In this document: one piece after another, positions 54,198-64,000 of the stretch | Numbering within the stretch: position 1 is the stretch's first letter | Layout of the letters: each line of letters opens with the position of its first letter | DNA from: Petaurus breviceps papuanus | Taxonomy: Eukaryota > Chordata > Mammalia > Diprotodontia > Petauridae | Direction: 5' to 3' | Assembly: GCA_028583685.1 (NCBI GenBank) | Contig: JAMXIF010001164.1 | Span: forward strand, 8,934,619-8,998,618 | Length of the DNA stretch: 64,000 nucleotides | Position numbers and translations under genes: made by a program | Notes under the pieces: model-generated | Database searches by the model: none | Seen by the model: the letters and a program-made list of their open reading frames with translations, nothing else | Told to the model about the DNA's origin: nothing

Positions 54198-54298
54198 CAA
54201 ATCACAGAATGTTAGAATTGGAAGGAATTTTAGAGAGCATCTAATCCAGTTCTCCTATTTTATGTATGAGGAAATTAGAAGGCTCAGAAAGGTAATTA
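54198..54298 (-). mobile_element. MIR-type SINE fragment
   Basis: 'aatcacagaatgttagaatt', 'gagcatctaatccagttctc', 'gaggaaattagaaggctcag'. Confidence 0.62.
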
Positions 54299-54424
54299 AT
54301 AGATTTTTATTTATTTTACTTGAATATAAATCCATGATGGAGAGTAGACATGAGGAAACCCCTTCCCATGACACACTTTCCAAGTCCCAGAGAATCAAAC
54401 CAAACAATTGGTATGAATTTTTTT

Positions 54425-54960
54425 AATGCCTACTATAAGCAAGATAGAAATATGAGGCACTGGGGATAAACCCCTAGAGGATGTTGCTTCCTATTGGGAA
54501 AGCCAACATGTACATATATCATTACATACAAAATAAACACAAGGTACCTTGGAGAGGGAAGGCACTGTGAAGAAAGGAAGCAGGAGGGATACAAAGGGTT
54601 CTATGTGAAAGATGGCATTTGAGCTGTCTTGAAAGAAAAACGGTATTTTAAAAGGCTGAGAGATGGGAATGTGGTCCAGGCATAGAGTGTGGCCAACATG
54701 AAAGCACAGAGACAGACAATGGAGTGTCAGGTGCCTGGAGGAGGAAGGAGCAAACTTGGCTGGATTACAGAGCGAGGGGAGGAGAATAATGTTTAATGAG
54801 GCTAGAATGATAGCCTTGGGCCAGGTGTGAAGGGCTTTTAATATCAAACAGGGATCTGTATTTTATCCTAGGGACAGTAGGAAACCACTCGAGTTGGTTG
54901 GGTGAGGGACTGACATGAACAGACCTTGGCTTTAGGAGAGAAAAAAGTGAAGGGGTAGGG
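54425..54960 (-). mobile_element. L2 LINE antisense, about 530 bp
   Basis: 'gaggcactggggataaaccc', 'gggaaagccaacatgtacat', 'tggcatttgagctgtcttga', 'ggtgtgaagggcttttaata', 'agtaggaaaccactcgagtt'. Confidence 0.82.
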
Positions 54961-55069
54961 ATAGAAAAAAAAAATCCAATTCCTTTTTCATGTTGGTTTG
55001 AACAAAATGTTAACAAAATTTCACAGGAGAATCAACAAATACAAAATTCCAGTAATGAGGGGAAATAGT

Positions 55070-55250
55070 CTGGTACAAAGAACATCGGTTCTGGAGTCAC
55101 GACCCAGATTCAATCTCACCTCTGAAGCTTGTAATTTATTTGACCTTGGACTAATCTACTTCACATCCCCCAGGACTCAGTTTCCTCACCTGTAAAGGGA
55201 TGGCTTTTGAGGTCCCTTGCAACTCCAGGACCATTATGATTCTGAGATTC
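55070..55250 (+). mobile_element. MIR3-type SINE
   Basis: 'ggttctggagtcacgaccca', 'actcagtttcctcacctgta', tail 'gaggtcccttgcaactccag'. Confidence 0.75.
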
Positions 55251-55302
55251 TATGATAGTGTTCATTTTTTTTAAATTCTTTGCCCTTTTTTATTCACAGC
55301 AT

Positions 55303-55550
55303 TATCATGTGGTAGTAAAACAAACACTGAACTTGAATGAGGAGATCTGGGTTCAAATCCTGACTCCATCATTTATTATGTGACCTTGTACAAGTCATTT
55401 CTTTCATTTTCAGTTTCCCTAATATACAATACTTGCCCTGCCTACCTTGTTGTGAGGATCAAATGAGACAATGTCCCTAAGAGTGTGATTTGGGGAATGC
55501 TCTGTAAACTTTAAAGACCTATGTAAAATGCCAGTCATTGTGACTATTTA
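55303..55550 (+). mobile_element. MIR SINE
   Basis: 'gatctgggttcaaatcctga', 'tatgtgaccttgtacaagtc', 'taccttgttgtgaggatcaa', 'gctctgtaaactttaaagac'. Confidence 0.8.
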
Positions 55551-56049
55551 TTAAAATAGCCCACTTTTTAAATGGCATTTTCATACACATACATATACAT
55601 GTACATATATATCCAAATGACAGCAATTCTTTAATCCTACCTATTTGCTAGCAAAGAAGGTTCAGCTCCATCTAAGGGATTTTTTTCATGCCATGAGAAA
55701 ACATTACAATAGACCAGAAATCTAAGGGAGCATCATTTTCTATGAGTCAAACCCAAATTTCTCTTAATTTTGGCATCACGCCCTCTTTTCTCATTTTCAA
55801 TTCCCATTCCAATTGATTGTTTTGACTAATACGTTAATTGAATAAACTCATTTTCTCCTCACTGTACAGACTCAAACACAATTCTCCTGGGGTATGTTAT
55901 CCGATGAGTCACCTAGAAACTGTAAAATTTTCTCTCCATATCTGAGTTCCTTTAGATAGCCTTCCAGGGTAAATACACATAGCCCCAGGCTTCCCTTCAT
56001 GGTCAGAAGGAAGAGGAATCCTAGCTGTCTATTTCACATTAAGTCATTG
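55551..56049. other. Unassigned, probably unique DNA
   Basis: No gene or clear repeat. AT-rich start, then repeat-free sequence with CCAATTGATTGTTTTG and GATGAGTCA cores. Confidence 0.45.
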
Positions 56050-57130
56050 GGGGGAAAGTTCCATCCTTACCGTGGCATACTAGAGACAACCACACAGCGC
56101 CACAGACCGCCCAGGAGATCTCGGGTGAGGGAGCATGCTGGAGAGTGACAATATCCCCTTCTTTGTTCTGATATGGCCCCATTTCATATCCTTCAATAAG
56201 CGCTACCTGAGTGTCTGCCTGCTTTGGACGTGGTGAGTGAACTCCCCCAAGCTGTCAGGTCTATTTCACATGGTGACTCCAACACACCTGCAACAAGTGC
56301 AGATGTATGGCCAGGGAGGGCACCTGTTGATACACGGGCACCCACTTGCTTGGCCTTCATAGATCATTTTAAAAAACAGAAATCCCAGAGCAAAGGAGAT
56401 GAGCCAAATGGAGTCCTCCTCTGGAGCCCCTCGCCCACTGTCCCATTCCAGCCTGCATGGAAGCCTTGGATATCTTACCTGCTCACGCCCCCAGCCCCAG
56501 GTGGTCAGGAGCCAGACGCTCTGTGCTCATGCAGAAGGCTTCCCCAGCAAGACTGAGCCAAGCAGCAGCAGCAGCAGCAGCAGCAAGCCAAAGCAGCTGG
56601 CTGCTGCCCAAGCTCCTGATAACTGAGGAGCTGGGTCCTGAGCCCCTGATAACCAGGCAGGAGCTGCAGTCCCGAGTTCTTACCAGGGGGGTGGACCCAG
56701 CTTTTTCTCTCAACAAAGGGGACCCTGAGGGGATTGGCTCTGCCTGTACTTGGCCTTCGAAGTTCTAGCACCCTCTGTTGATGTGAATTCATCTGAGTCC
56801 AAGCCAGGAGCAGCTGCCTGAGAAAAGCCTGGAGCTTGGAGCCGTCTGAAGTGTTACAGAGGAGCAGGGCAAGGGAGAGGCGGCCCAGCAAAACCTCTAG
56901 CAAGGAGAGGGGCCGAAGCACTCAGGATTGCACCAGGGGCACTCATTCTTCCAGGCAAACAGGTGGGATCTGAAGGGATTGCCAGGATTTCTGAATCCTG
57001 GTCTTATGTCTGCCCTTCACTTTAATTTGCTGAGACGAGCAAAGTTAGCTTTTGCAAAGCACCTCCTGGTGATTAAGAACAGACATTACGGGAAGCATCA
57101 GACTGGATCTCTTGAAGCTTCATAGAAGGA
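56050..57130. other. GC- and CpG-rich patch with (AGC)8
   Basis: About 17 CpGs in 1.08 kb and clearly higher GC than the flanks. A perfect run of eight AGC units lies at 56561-56584. Overlapping open frames occur on both strands (plus 56224-56768, minus 56505-56921), none with a recognised domain. On the minus strand a strong donor, ACG|GTAAGG, lies at 56071/56070. It may be an NPY4R promoter or non-coding first exon, or an unrelated unannotated transcript; neither is shown. Confidence 0.4.
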
Positions 57131-57152
57131 GACATATGTGTTTCAGTTCAGG

Positions 57153-57380
57153 GTCTTGAGTGCTAGACTCAGAATCAGAAGACCTAGGCTCTCATCTCAA
57201 ATCTGACACTTAATGAATGGGTAACCAATAGCAAATCACTTAACTTCCCTGAGCCTCAGTTTCTCCATCTGTAAAATGGGCATGATAGTATCTGCCATTC
57301 CTACTTCACAAGGCTACACTGAAGTTCAAAGGAGAAACTTTACAAATCTTAAAGTGCTGCATAAATGTTGGATATCATTA
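57153..57380 (+). mobile_element. MIR SINE, full length
   Basis: 'gagtgctagactcagaatca', 'cctcagtttctccatctgta', 'gataatgatag'-like 'catgatagtatctgccattc', 'aaatcttaaagtgctgcata'. Confidence 0.82.
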
Positions 57381-57436
57381 TAGAGATTCAGTGGGGCACA
57401 GTGAATACGTTTTTTTTGAGTCAGATAGATGGAAGT

Positions 57437-57692
57437 TCAGTGAGATGGGTGGCACAGTAAACAGAATGCTGGGCCTGTGGTCAGGAAGACTCACCTTCAT
57501 GTGTTCAAATCCAGCCTCAGACACTTACTAGCTGTGTGATCCTGGGCAAGTCACTTAACCCTGTTTGCCTCAGTTTCCCCCCTGTAAAATAAGCTGAAGA
57601 AAGAAATGGCAAACCACTCTAGTATCTTTGCCAAGTAAACCTCGAATGGGGTCATAAAGAGTCAGACACAATGGAAAATAACTGAACAAGAT
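57437..57692 (+). mobile_element. MAR1 SINE
   Basis: 'gagatgggtggcacagtaaa', 'gtgatcctgggcaagtcact', 'aatggcaaaccactctagta', 'gagtcagacacaatggaaaa'. Confidence 0.92.
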
Positions 57693-57736
57693 AAAGGTTC
57701 AAATCCTTCCTCTGACACTTCCAGCAATGTGACTTT

Positions 57737-57802
57737 GAGAGAGACAGAGAAACAGAGAGACAGACCGTGTGTGTGTGTGTGTGTGCGCGCACGTGTGTGT
57801 GT
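57737..57802. repeat. GAGA then (TG)n/(CG) microsatellite
   Basis: GAGACAGA units, then TG repeats with a short GCGCGCACG interruption. Confidence 0.93.
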
Positions 57803-58004
57803 TTGCATACCTCAGGTATCTCTCTGGGCCTTATCAGTAAGTCACAGAGAGGATTCTAAATGTTCCCATTTCCCTCACATACTCTTTCCATTGTATCTGT
57901 GATTCCATAAATAAAAGGAGCTCCCAGTAAGGAACTTCCTGACCTCATGTAGATTTACACCTTCTCTTAACTTTCAGTCATAACGTGTGGTCTGGAACAC
58001 AGAG

Positions 58005-58200
58005 AAGAAGGTGATTTACCCAGAGTCATACAAACAGTTTGTGTCTAAAGCAGGTGTGAAACCCAATTCTTGCTGACACCAAGGCCAGCTCTTTGCTCAC
58101 TATCCCTCTTGGGTTAAAGAAAATTAGAGCATAAAGAGACCTTTGAGATTATCGTGACCAGCTGAGACCCAGAGGAGTTACATATCTTGTCCACGATGGA
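58005..58200 (-). mobile_element. Two MIR-type SINE fragments
   Basis: First: 'gaaggtgatttacccagagt', 'cagctctttgctcactatcc'. Second from about 58121: 'aaattagagcataaagagac', 'gctgagacccagaggagtta'. Confidence 0.6.
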
Positions 58201-58206
58201 TACTGT

Positions 58207-58358
58207 ATTGTAATAAGTAAACACGGAGTCAGGAGACCTCCGTTCTAGTCTCAAGACTGTGACCGTGGAAAAGTCTCGAACCTTCTAGCTTCAGTTTCCT
58301 CATCTATAAAATAAAGAGGTTAGAGTAGATAATTTCTAAGGTCTTTTCAAGCTTTCAG
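58207..58358 (+). mobile_element. MIR3-type SINE
   Basis: 'cagtttcctcatctataaaa', 'ggttagagtagataatttct', tail 'aaggtcttttcaagctttca'. Confidence 0.7.
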
Positions 58359-58384
58359 GTTGTTGTTTTTCATTCTAATGGCAT

Positions 58385-58690
58385 TCAATTCCATTCAACA
58401 AATATTTATTGAAGACACATTTACTGCAAGGTTCTGAGTGAGGCCCTAGGGAAAACTTTTAAATGAATGATATTTTTCTGTCCTCCAGGAGACTAGAGCT
58501 ATAATTGTGATGTGTCTGCAAGTGACTAATGCAAGACAGAAAGTGTTAGTCATCATGAGAGGGGTATAGAACAAAATAACCTCGAGATACAAATGCCATC
58601 AAGAGAAGGAAAGGAAGATAGAGAAAAGACGGTTGGATTTTGTGACTAAGAGGTTATTGCAAGCCTTCAAGACAGCACTTTCAGAAGGAA
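58385..58690 (-). mobile_element. L2 LINE antisense tail
   Basis: 'caacaaatatttattgaaga', 'tgagtgaggccctagggaaa', 'tcctccaggagactagagct'. Confidence 0.6.
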
Positions 58691-58865
58691 GAAAAGGCAT
58701 CCATTTGGGGTCATTCTATTTAGCATGTCCATTTTTTCATGGGAGTAGTGTTGTTGGTGGGGACATCATCTAACTGAATCAATAGGCTTTGTTTTCTGAA
58801 GAGGTACAGGGATTTACTAGAGAAATACATTTTTTCTCTTTTCTTTTTCCTATTCCTATACACAT

Positions 58866-59101
58866 TTAGAATAATGGATAGAGTGCTGGGCCTGAAGTCA
58901 GGAAGACCTGAGTTCAAATCTGCCCTTAGACACTCACTAGCTGTGCGACCCTGGGCAAGTCACTTAACCCTGTTTGCCTCAGTTTCCTCATCTGTAAAAT
59001 GAGCTGGAGAAGGAAATGGCAAACACTCCAGTATCTTTGCCAAGAAAACCCCAAATAGGATCACAAAGAGTCAAACACAACTGAAAATGACTGAACAACA
59101 T
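58866..59101 (+). mobile_element. MAR1 SINE, well preserved
   Basis: 'gtgctgggcctgaagtcagg', 'gcgaccctgggcaagtcact', 'ctgtaaaatgagctggagaa', 'ctgaaaatgactgaacaaca'. Confidence 0.93.
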
Positions 59102-59846
59102 ACAGGTTCAACAGGGCTTCTGGCTTTTTATTCTTGTCAAGAGCTTTGGAGGCTTGGGTTTTCTCTCCCTAAGAATCTCAGATATTGGTCATCAGGTCAT
59201 CCTCTAGGAGTCTAATGTTCTAAGCATAATACATTTCAATATTTTAGGCTCCCTTTAATACTGGCCCATCTCTTCTGAAAAATAAAGGTGTATGTCCTTG
59301 GGCCTAATTAAAGCAATGTCTGGAGTACTACCTCTCACACAGAAAAGCTACTCAAGGTTCTAAGTATTTGAAGATCCACTTGAAACCATAGTTTATAAGC
59401 CCCACTCCTGTATTTATTTTTCGTAATTGCCCAATGGACCATTTAGCCTCTTGCCTCCCACAAACCTAGAGTACAATCTCTCATTATCAACAGAAAGAGG
59501 GAATGGATAACGAAAGACATAAATAGAAGAATCCTTCTGACTATAGTACATGTATGGAGAAGCACACACAGGAAAACTGATTCAGGGTGGTCAGGGCAGA
59601 CATATAAAAAGGATAGACAAATGGGAAACATGTATGGTCACATTTCTAATGATGCAGGCTACCGACGTCTTCTGGTCCTGTCACTAGAATTCCTCCTCAC
59701 CAGGTATCTTTGACACTGCTGGTCACTATTTATCTTTATCTGTGCTGTTCCCTGCCCCTCACTTTCTCCACATAGCCATTCCTGATGCTGCCACCTACCA
59801 GGTACAATTTCTTCCCCAAAGAAGGAAGAATAGATTCTGCTATATC
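59102..59846. other. Unassigned DNA
   Basis: No gene. A weak L2-like piece may lie at 59690-59820 ('ccctgcccctcactttctcc'). Confidence 0.4.
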
Positions 59847-60051
59847 GGGTTTTTTTTGTTTTGTTTTTTGTTTTGGGGGGGTTGTTTGTTTGTTTTTTGC
59901 TTTTTGGAGGGCAATTGGGGTTAAGTAACTTGCCCAAGGTCACACGGCTAGGTTTTGTGTGTGTGTATGTTAAGTGTCTGAGGCCGGATCCGAACTCAGG
60001 TCCTCCTGACTCTGGGCCGGCACTCTACTCACTGCGCCACCTCGCCGCCCC
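59847..60051 (-). mobile_element. WSINE1-type SINE with expanded T-rich tail
   Basis: Reverse copy: 'gagggcaattggggttaagt', 'ggccggatccgaactcaggt', ending 'gcgccacctcgccgcccc'. A TGTGTG insert splits the middle. Near copies tgctatat and tgccatat flank it. Its CpGs are well kept, suggesting a young copy. Confidence 0.9.
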
Positions 60052-60284
60052 TGCCATATAGTTTTTTGTAGCTTATCGCTCCAAGGATGTCTTATCTCTG
60101 TTAAAGTAAAAGATAGGCCCCCATAAGATGAATCATCAAGCTAGGGAGGAAAAAATCATCCTTGGCTAAACCAGAGCTCTCTCTTTGTAAGAAGAAAGAT
60201 CTGTCAGTGCTCTGTGAGTTTTGCCCAAAGTCTTAGCCCCATGGGCTCTTTTGCAACACAGACTAGCCCAGTAAGTAATTAGAG
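60052..60284. other. Unassigned DNA
   Basis: No gene or clear repeat recognised. Confidence 0.45.
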
Positions 60285-60462
60285 CAGAGGTGTCAAACTC
60301 TCCCAAGTATAGCCCAAAGCAGATTAAAATGTAATTGAGAAATATTTATCAAAATAATTTAAAATACAATAAGACATAAATAACATTCATTTTTAAAACT
60401 AAATCAATATTCAGATCCTTATGTACATGTTAGGTCATTTCTATTTGAGTTAGACACCACTG
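60285..60462. mobile_element. Non-autonomous hAT-type DNA transposon (MITE), 178 bp
   Basis: Ends cagaggtgtcaaactc and gagttagacaccactg are inverted repeats (14 of 16 match). Flanks aattagag (60277-60284) and aatgagaa (60463-60470) match at 6 of 8, fitting the hAT duplication. AT-rich middle without coding capacity. Confidence 0.82.
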
Positions 60463-60992
60463 AATGAGAATCTGCAGGCTTTTATTTAAATTAAAATGAC
60501 TTTCTCTTGCTAGCAGGACCAAAGTACCTGTCCCAAGCTCCTTCTCTGATTTAGGATTAGAAAGTCCTTTTGTGTTCCCATAAATTCTTGATTGACAACC
60601 TGCATTCTCTCTCAGACTATTTCAAGTGATTGCTTTCCAAGCAATTTTTCAAGGTTGTGTGAGCATGAGGGGTTCCTGTAGTCCCAAAAGTCTTCCATGT
60701 CTTAGTTCCATGAACAAAGGGAGGAAAGGCAAAAGCAAAAATATGTAATGGAGCCACTAAAAAGCTTTAGCCATCCACCCCAATCACCTCACTGTTCTAC
60801 CTGCCACTGAACTCCCTACATCATAGGGTCCCCAAAGACTCTGCACAGCTTAATCTACTTAATTTTGAAATTTCCATTCTGGAGATGAACTATCCTAATG
60901 GGCAAATGGATAAAATCAAACTTGCATTGCACATTTTCTAACCATCTTAGACCCCAGGAATGTATTCCACCATCTCCTTACAAACTACAGTC

Positions 60993-60998
<6 letters not shown>
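60463..60998. other. Unassigned DNA
   Basis: No gene or clear repeat recognised. Confidence 0.45.

Positions 60999-61034
<36 letters not shown>
60999..61034. repeat. (CA)n microsatellite
   Basis: About 17 CA dinucleotides. Confidence 0.97.
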
Positions 61035-61036
<2 letters not shown>

Positions 61037-61360
61037 TATCTAAATTATCTTGTTGGGAGAGACAGGACCTACTTTCATTCCCATCTAAAGATGAGCTTCT
61101 AGTTCTAACTGTCAATTACAGCTCTCTCCTTCCTTCCTTGATCCCCTCTCTTATATGCATATTTCCTATGTGGAATAGACGGGGCTATCCTCCACATGAC
61201 AATATTTCTGAAGACCAATATCATGTCTCTCCTCCTACTCAAGTCTTATCTTTTCTAGGTTAACCACCCCCAGTGCCTTCAACCAGCTTTTATACTGTAT
61301 GGTCACCATCCCCTGGACACTTTCCACCTTCCCCATGAACTTCCTAGAAAGCGGTACTGA

Positions 61361-61926
61361 ACCCTCTTGATGTTTTTTCATCATTGCTGTTGTATGTCTT
61401 TCATTTTCAGAGAGGACCAATGACATTGCAGAGTAATGTCTTGACTTGCCCATGAATTGGATTTAAGTGAGGCAGGACTGCACAAAGTTGTCAGCCTCAC
61501 TATCTCTTCCAGAGTCATCGAAGTTCAGTGGCAGGACAAAAGTCAGGACGACTGACAATGGTCGTGGATGCAGTGGGATGTTCAATGTCTGACCAGGCTC
61601 TAAGCACTCCACAGCACCTGCTTCAGCTGCCTCCGTGACTGTTGGAACAAATGGTTCTCATTCCACCAGGGGAAGGCTTCACATGCTTGGGGAGGACATG
61701 CCCCTACTCATCATACTTTGAAGCCTCTCAGTTTTCCTCTGCCTGGTTTAGCCCCTCTTCAGAGAGGATTTAGCAGGTTATGGCCACTGCACAAACTATA
61801 GCCTCTTGGAGCCACAGGCGAGAGCTGGATGAATCAGGCAGTCAACAAAGACAGATGAGCAGCCTTGAGAAGGGCTCAGCCAGCTCTCACACCAGAGGCA
61901 CTAATTTTCCCTGAACACCCACCCCA
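61361..61926. mobile_element. Unclassified marsupial repeat inserted in L3, about 565 bp
   Basis: The block breaks the L3 order between 'gcggtactgaac' and 'actgaacacagcaac', with actgaac on both sides as a possible duplication. Inner words include 'agaggaccaatgacattgca', 'gaattggatttaagtgaggc', 'cgtggatgcagtgggatgtt'. I recall similar blocks elsewhere in marsupial DNA but cannot name the family. Confidence 0.55.
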
Positions 61927-62164
61927 CTGAACACAGCAACAGCACTCCAGATATGGCCTGACTGGGGCAAAGTACAGCAGGTCTATCACGTTTCTCATTC
62001 TGAACACCCCGCACTTAATGTAACCTAAAATCATATTAGGTTTTATGACTGCCTTGTCACATTGTTGATTGATTGAACAGTATGCTAAAACAACCAAATC
62101 CTTTTTCAATAAACCCTTGTGTAGACACACCTTCCCCATTCTGAATCTTTAAAGTTGATTTCTT

Positions 62165-62315
62165 TTTTTTTTTAAAGCAATTGGAGTTAAGTAACTTGCT
62201 CAAGGTTACACAGCCAGTTATTTCTGGGTGTGGTTCTAAGTATCTGAGCCCAGATTTGATCCCCAGGTCATCCCAACACTGGAGCCAGTGCTCTTACTCG
62301 CTGTGCTACCTGGCC
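62165..62315 (-). mobile_element. WSINE1-type SINE with 15-bp target-site duplication
   Basis: Reverse copy flanked by taaagttgatttctt at 62150-62164 and 62316-62330. The body is more diverged than other copies, yet the duplication is perfect. Confidence 0.9.
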
Positions 62316-62699
62316 TAAAGTTGATTTCTTGAGCCCAAATGTTGGCCTTAAGTTTCAGCTTATTAAATGTGACCTATTGTTCTAGCCTGCCAAAATTTCT
62401 TTTTTAATTCTGACTGCCAAACCAACATGTTAGCAGTTCTTCACATCTTCTTGCCACCCCCAGACACAATGAATCTTGTCCTTTGAAGGTTCCAACCTAC
62501 TTGGCAGGGCTGTCCTGGTCATTGACAGTTCCTGCAGACTCCTTTCCCCTTCATTCTACTTCAGGTAGGAGCCAGAAGCTCCCCCACACAGACTTTGCAC
62601 CCTCTGGCCTCTTATTCTCATCCCTACCCAGGGTATCTCAAACTAGGGGTCCCTGAGCTCGTTATTTTTGGACAAAACTCACCCTTCCTCTAAACTCCT

Positions 62700-63720
62700 A
62701 TGTTTCTGATGAGGTCAGCACCATCATCATTCACATCTTCCAGATTGACAAATTCAGAGTTATCCTCAACTCCTTCCTCTCTTGTCCTTCATATCTAATC
62801 AATTACTACGTCTGGTCAAGTATATATTTATAATATCTCATATTTGTTCCCTTCTCTGCTCTAAAACAGCTACCATTGCCATTCTAGATCCTTTATCACT
62901 TCTCATCTGGACTCCTGAATGGTCTCGTGCTTCTAAACTCTCCCCTCTCCAATCTTCAACACAGCTGAGAAAATAGTTTTCCTAAAGCACCATTAGACTA
63001 CGTAACTCCTCTACTCAAGAATCTCCAGTAGCTTCCTATTACCTTTAGGAGAAAATACAAATACATTTGGGCAGCTAGGCGACAGTGGATAGATCACTGG
63101 ACCTGGAGTCAGGAAGACCTGAGTTCATATCTGATCTCAGACACTTTTTAACTATGTGGCCCTAGGCAAGTCACTTCACCCAGTTTGCCTCAGTTTCCTC
63201 GTCTGTAAAATTAGCCAGAGAAGTGAATGGCAAACCACTCCAGCGTCTGTGCCAAGAAAACCCCAAATGAGATCACAAAGAGTCAGACACAGCTGAAACA
63301 ACAGAATAAGTTGGGCATTTAAAGTACTTCACAATCCACCTTCAAACTACATTAGCAAACTTAGTTCTCATGATGCCCCTTTTTCACGTGCTCTTTGATC
63401 CAGCCAACTTGACCTGCTTCCTGCATCCTACAATCAGAATTCCACTTCCCATCTTCAAAACTTACCATAGTCCATCCCCCATGTTTGGAGGGAACTCCCT
63501 CCTCACCTCAACTTCCCAGAATTACCAGATACGTTCAAGACTCAGTTCAGATGCCACCTTCCACAGGGAATCTTTCCTGATCCCTCTGAGTAATTTATCA
63601 GCTCTTAAACTATGCATTCAATTTATCAGTTTATGTTCTATCCCCCAGTAGAATGTAAGTTTCTAGAGCACATTGGCTGTTTCTGTTCGTCTTTTGTTTT
63701 TATATTGCCAGGGCTCAGTG
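62700..63720 (+). mobile_element. L2 LINE 3' part, about 780 bp, split by MAR1
   Basis: L2 order: 'catcttccagattgacaaat', 'atctcatatttgttcccttc', 'tctcatctggactcctgaat', 'aacacagctgagaaaatagt', 'gtagcttcctattaccttta', then 'gggcatttaaagtacttcac', 'gactcagttcagatgccacc', 'aatctttcctgatccctctg', tail 'agaatgtaagtttctagagc'. Confidence 0.87.
63068..63310 (+). mobile_element. MAR1 SINE inserted in L2
   Basis: 'gggcagctaggcgacagtgg', 'gtggccctaggcaagtcact', 'aatggcaaaccactccagcg', 'gagtcagacacagctgaaac'. Confidence 0.92.
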
Positions 63721-63929
63721 GAGTGATTTTCACACGCTTAGTGTTTGCCAAATTGGCTAATCCCTCTGACCAGCCACACTCAGGGTAATAATATATTGGG
63801 AGTAATAGTATATTAGGAGGTAAACTCCTCTCCTAAACTCACCTCATAAACCTAGAGGTTCTTTCCTCTTTAGATCCAGCTAACACTCTTCTGAAACACC
63901 AAACCTATCACCACTACCACTTCTAAACA

Positions 63930-64000
63930 ATAAATTCCATGAGGACAAGGATCATGTCATGATCCTCTTTGTATCCCCCCACAGTGCCTAGTACAGTGTA
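63930..64000 (+). mobile_element. L2 LINE 3' tail, cut by the window end
   Basis: 'aataaattccatgaggacaa', 'ctttgtatccccccacagtg', 'cctagtacagtgta'. Confidence 0.72.

Larger units (their letters stand above)
61190..62500 (-). mobile_element. L3/CR1 LINE 3' part with two nested insertions
   Basis: Reverse L3 order: 'gaccaatatcatgtctctcc', 'gtgccttcaaccagctttta', 'cccctggacactttccacct', then after an insertion 'gcactccagatatggcctga', 'ggcaaagtacagcaggtcta', 'cctaaaatcatattaggttt', 'ccttgtcacattgttgattg', then after a SINE 'cctattgttctagcctgcca'. Non-coding and decayed. Confidence 0.8.

Noticed and set aside
56399-56921. Ser-rich plus frame and Cys/Ala-rich minus frames across the (AGC)8 run
   Set aside because: Frames on both strands are opened by the repeat and by GC-rich text. 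No domain or start and splice support for a protein.
24005-58690. A block recurring a dozen times, always in the same direction ('ttattaagtgcctactatgt', 'ggaaccactggagtttatt', 'ctttaggaagatcacttt'), first taken as a new repeat family
   Set aside because: On comparing strands it is the antisense of L2, from its tail to its reverse transcriptase. Known family.
1-64000. CRISPR arrays, operons, rRNA, tRNA genes, or a novel multi-gene system
   Set aside because: The tRNA-like hits are SINE heads, the regular repeats are microsatellites or tail arrays, and only one intact gene is present.

Overview
The window looks like ordinary, gene-poor chromosomal DNA from an Australian marsupial. The tRNA-derived SINE in the style of WSINE1 (11 recognisable copies, four of them with clear 13-15 bp target-site duplications) and MAR1 (about 15 copies) are marsupial families. 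Marsupial-type L1 3' ends, and many old MIR, MIR3, L2 and L3 (CR1-like) copies, fit the same picture. The WSINE1-type copies point to an Australidelphian, perhaps a dasyurid or diprotodont, rather than an American opossum. The species is inferred, not shown.

Only one intact protein gene is certain: NPY4R, the Y4 receptor for pancreatic polypeptide, on the minus strand at 46811-47935. It is a single coding exon of 374 residues with all the class A receptor hallmarks. A clean splice acceptor lies 79 bases upstream of its ATG, so the transcript has at least one upstream non-coding exon outside the coding block. A CpG- and GC-rich patch at 56050-57130, with a good minus-strand splice donor at its edge, is a candidate place for that exon and promoter, but this is inference.

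Two other stretches look partly protein-like. A 96-base exon candidate with a strong start context and a consensus splice donor lies at 40175-40270 (plus). A decayed, protein-like stretch lies at about 44912-45383 (minus). I could not identify either one.

Layout: 1-10 kb holds SINEs, MIR, L3 pieces, a degenerate 126-139 bp tandem repeat (3540-3990) and an unrecognised repeat present in three pieces (6.1, 6.8-7.0 and 8.0-8.3 kb). 10-20 kb holds L2 and L1 fragments, a MIR whose tail has been tandemly multiplied, and a 1.8 kb L1 inserted in L2 next to a GAAA repeat with a 10-base assembly gap. 20-31 kb is SINE and L2 rich, with a long antisense L2 at 24.0-25.5 kb and another at 27.5-28.6 kb, and a hAT MITE inside L3. 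31.1-31.9 kb is a 778-base purine tract. 32-46 kb is mostly unique or old sequence with candidate conserved blocks. 46.2-48.1 kb holds NPY4R. 48-64 kb returns to SINE, MIR, L1, L2 and L3 fragments, ending in a nested L3 (61.2-62.5 kb) and L2 (62.7 kb to the end).

No CRISPR array, operon, tRNA or rRNA gene, or long virus-derived reading frame was seen. I found no evidence of a new multi-gene system. The points most worth checking are the two unidentified coding-like stretches, the CpG-rich patch upstream of NPY4R, the long purine tract, the tandem repeats and the unclassified dispersed repeats.
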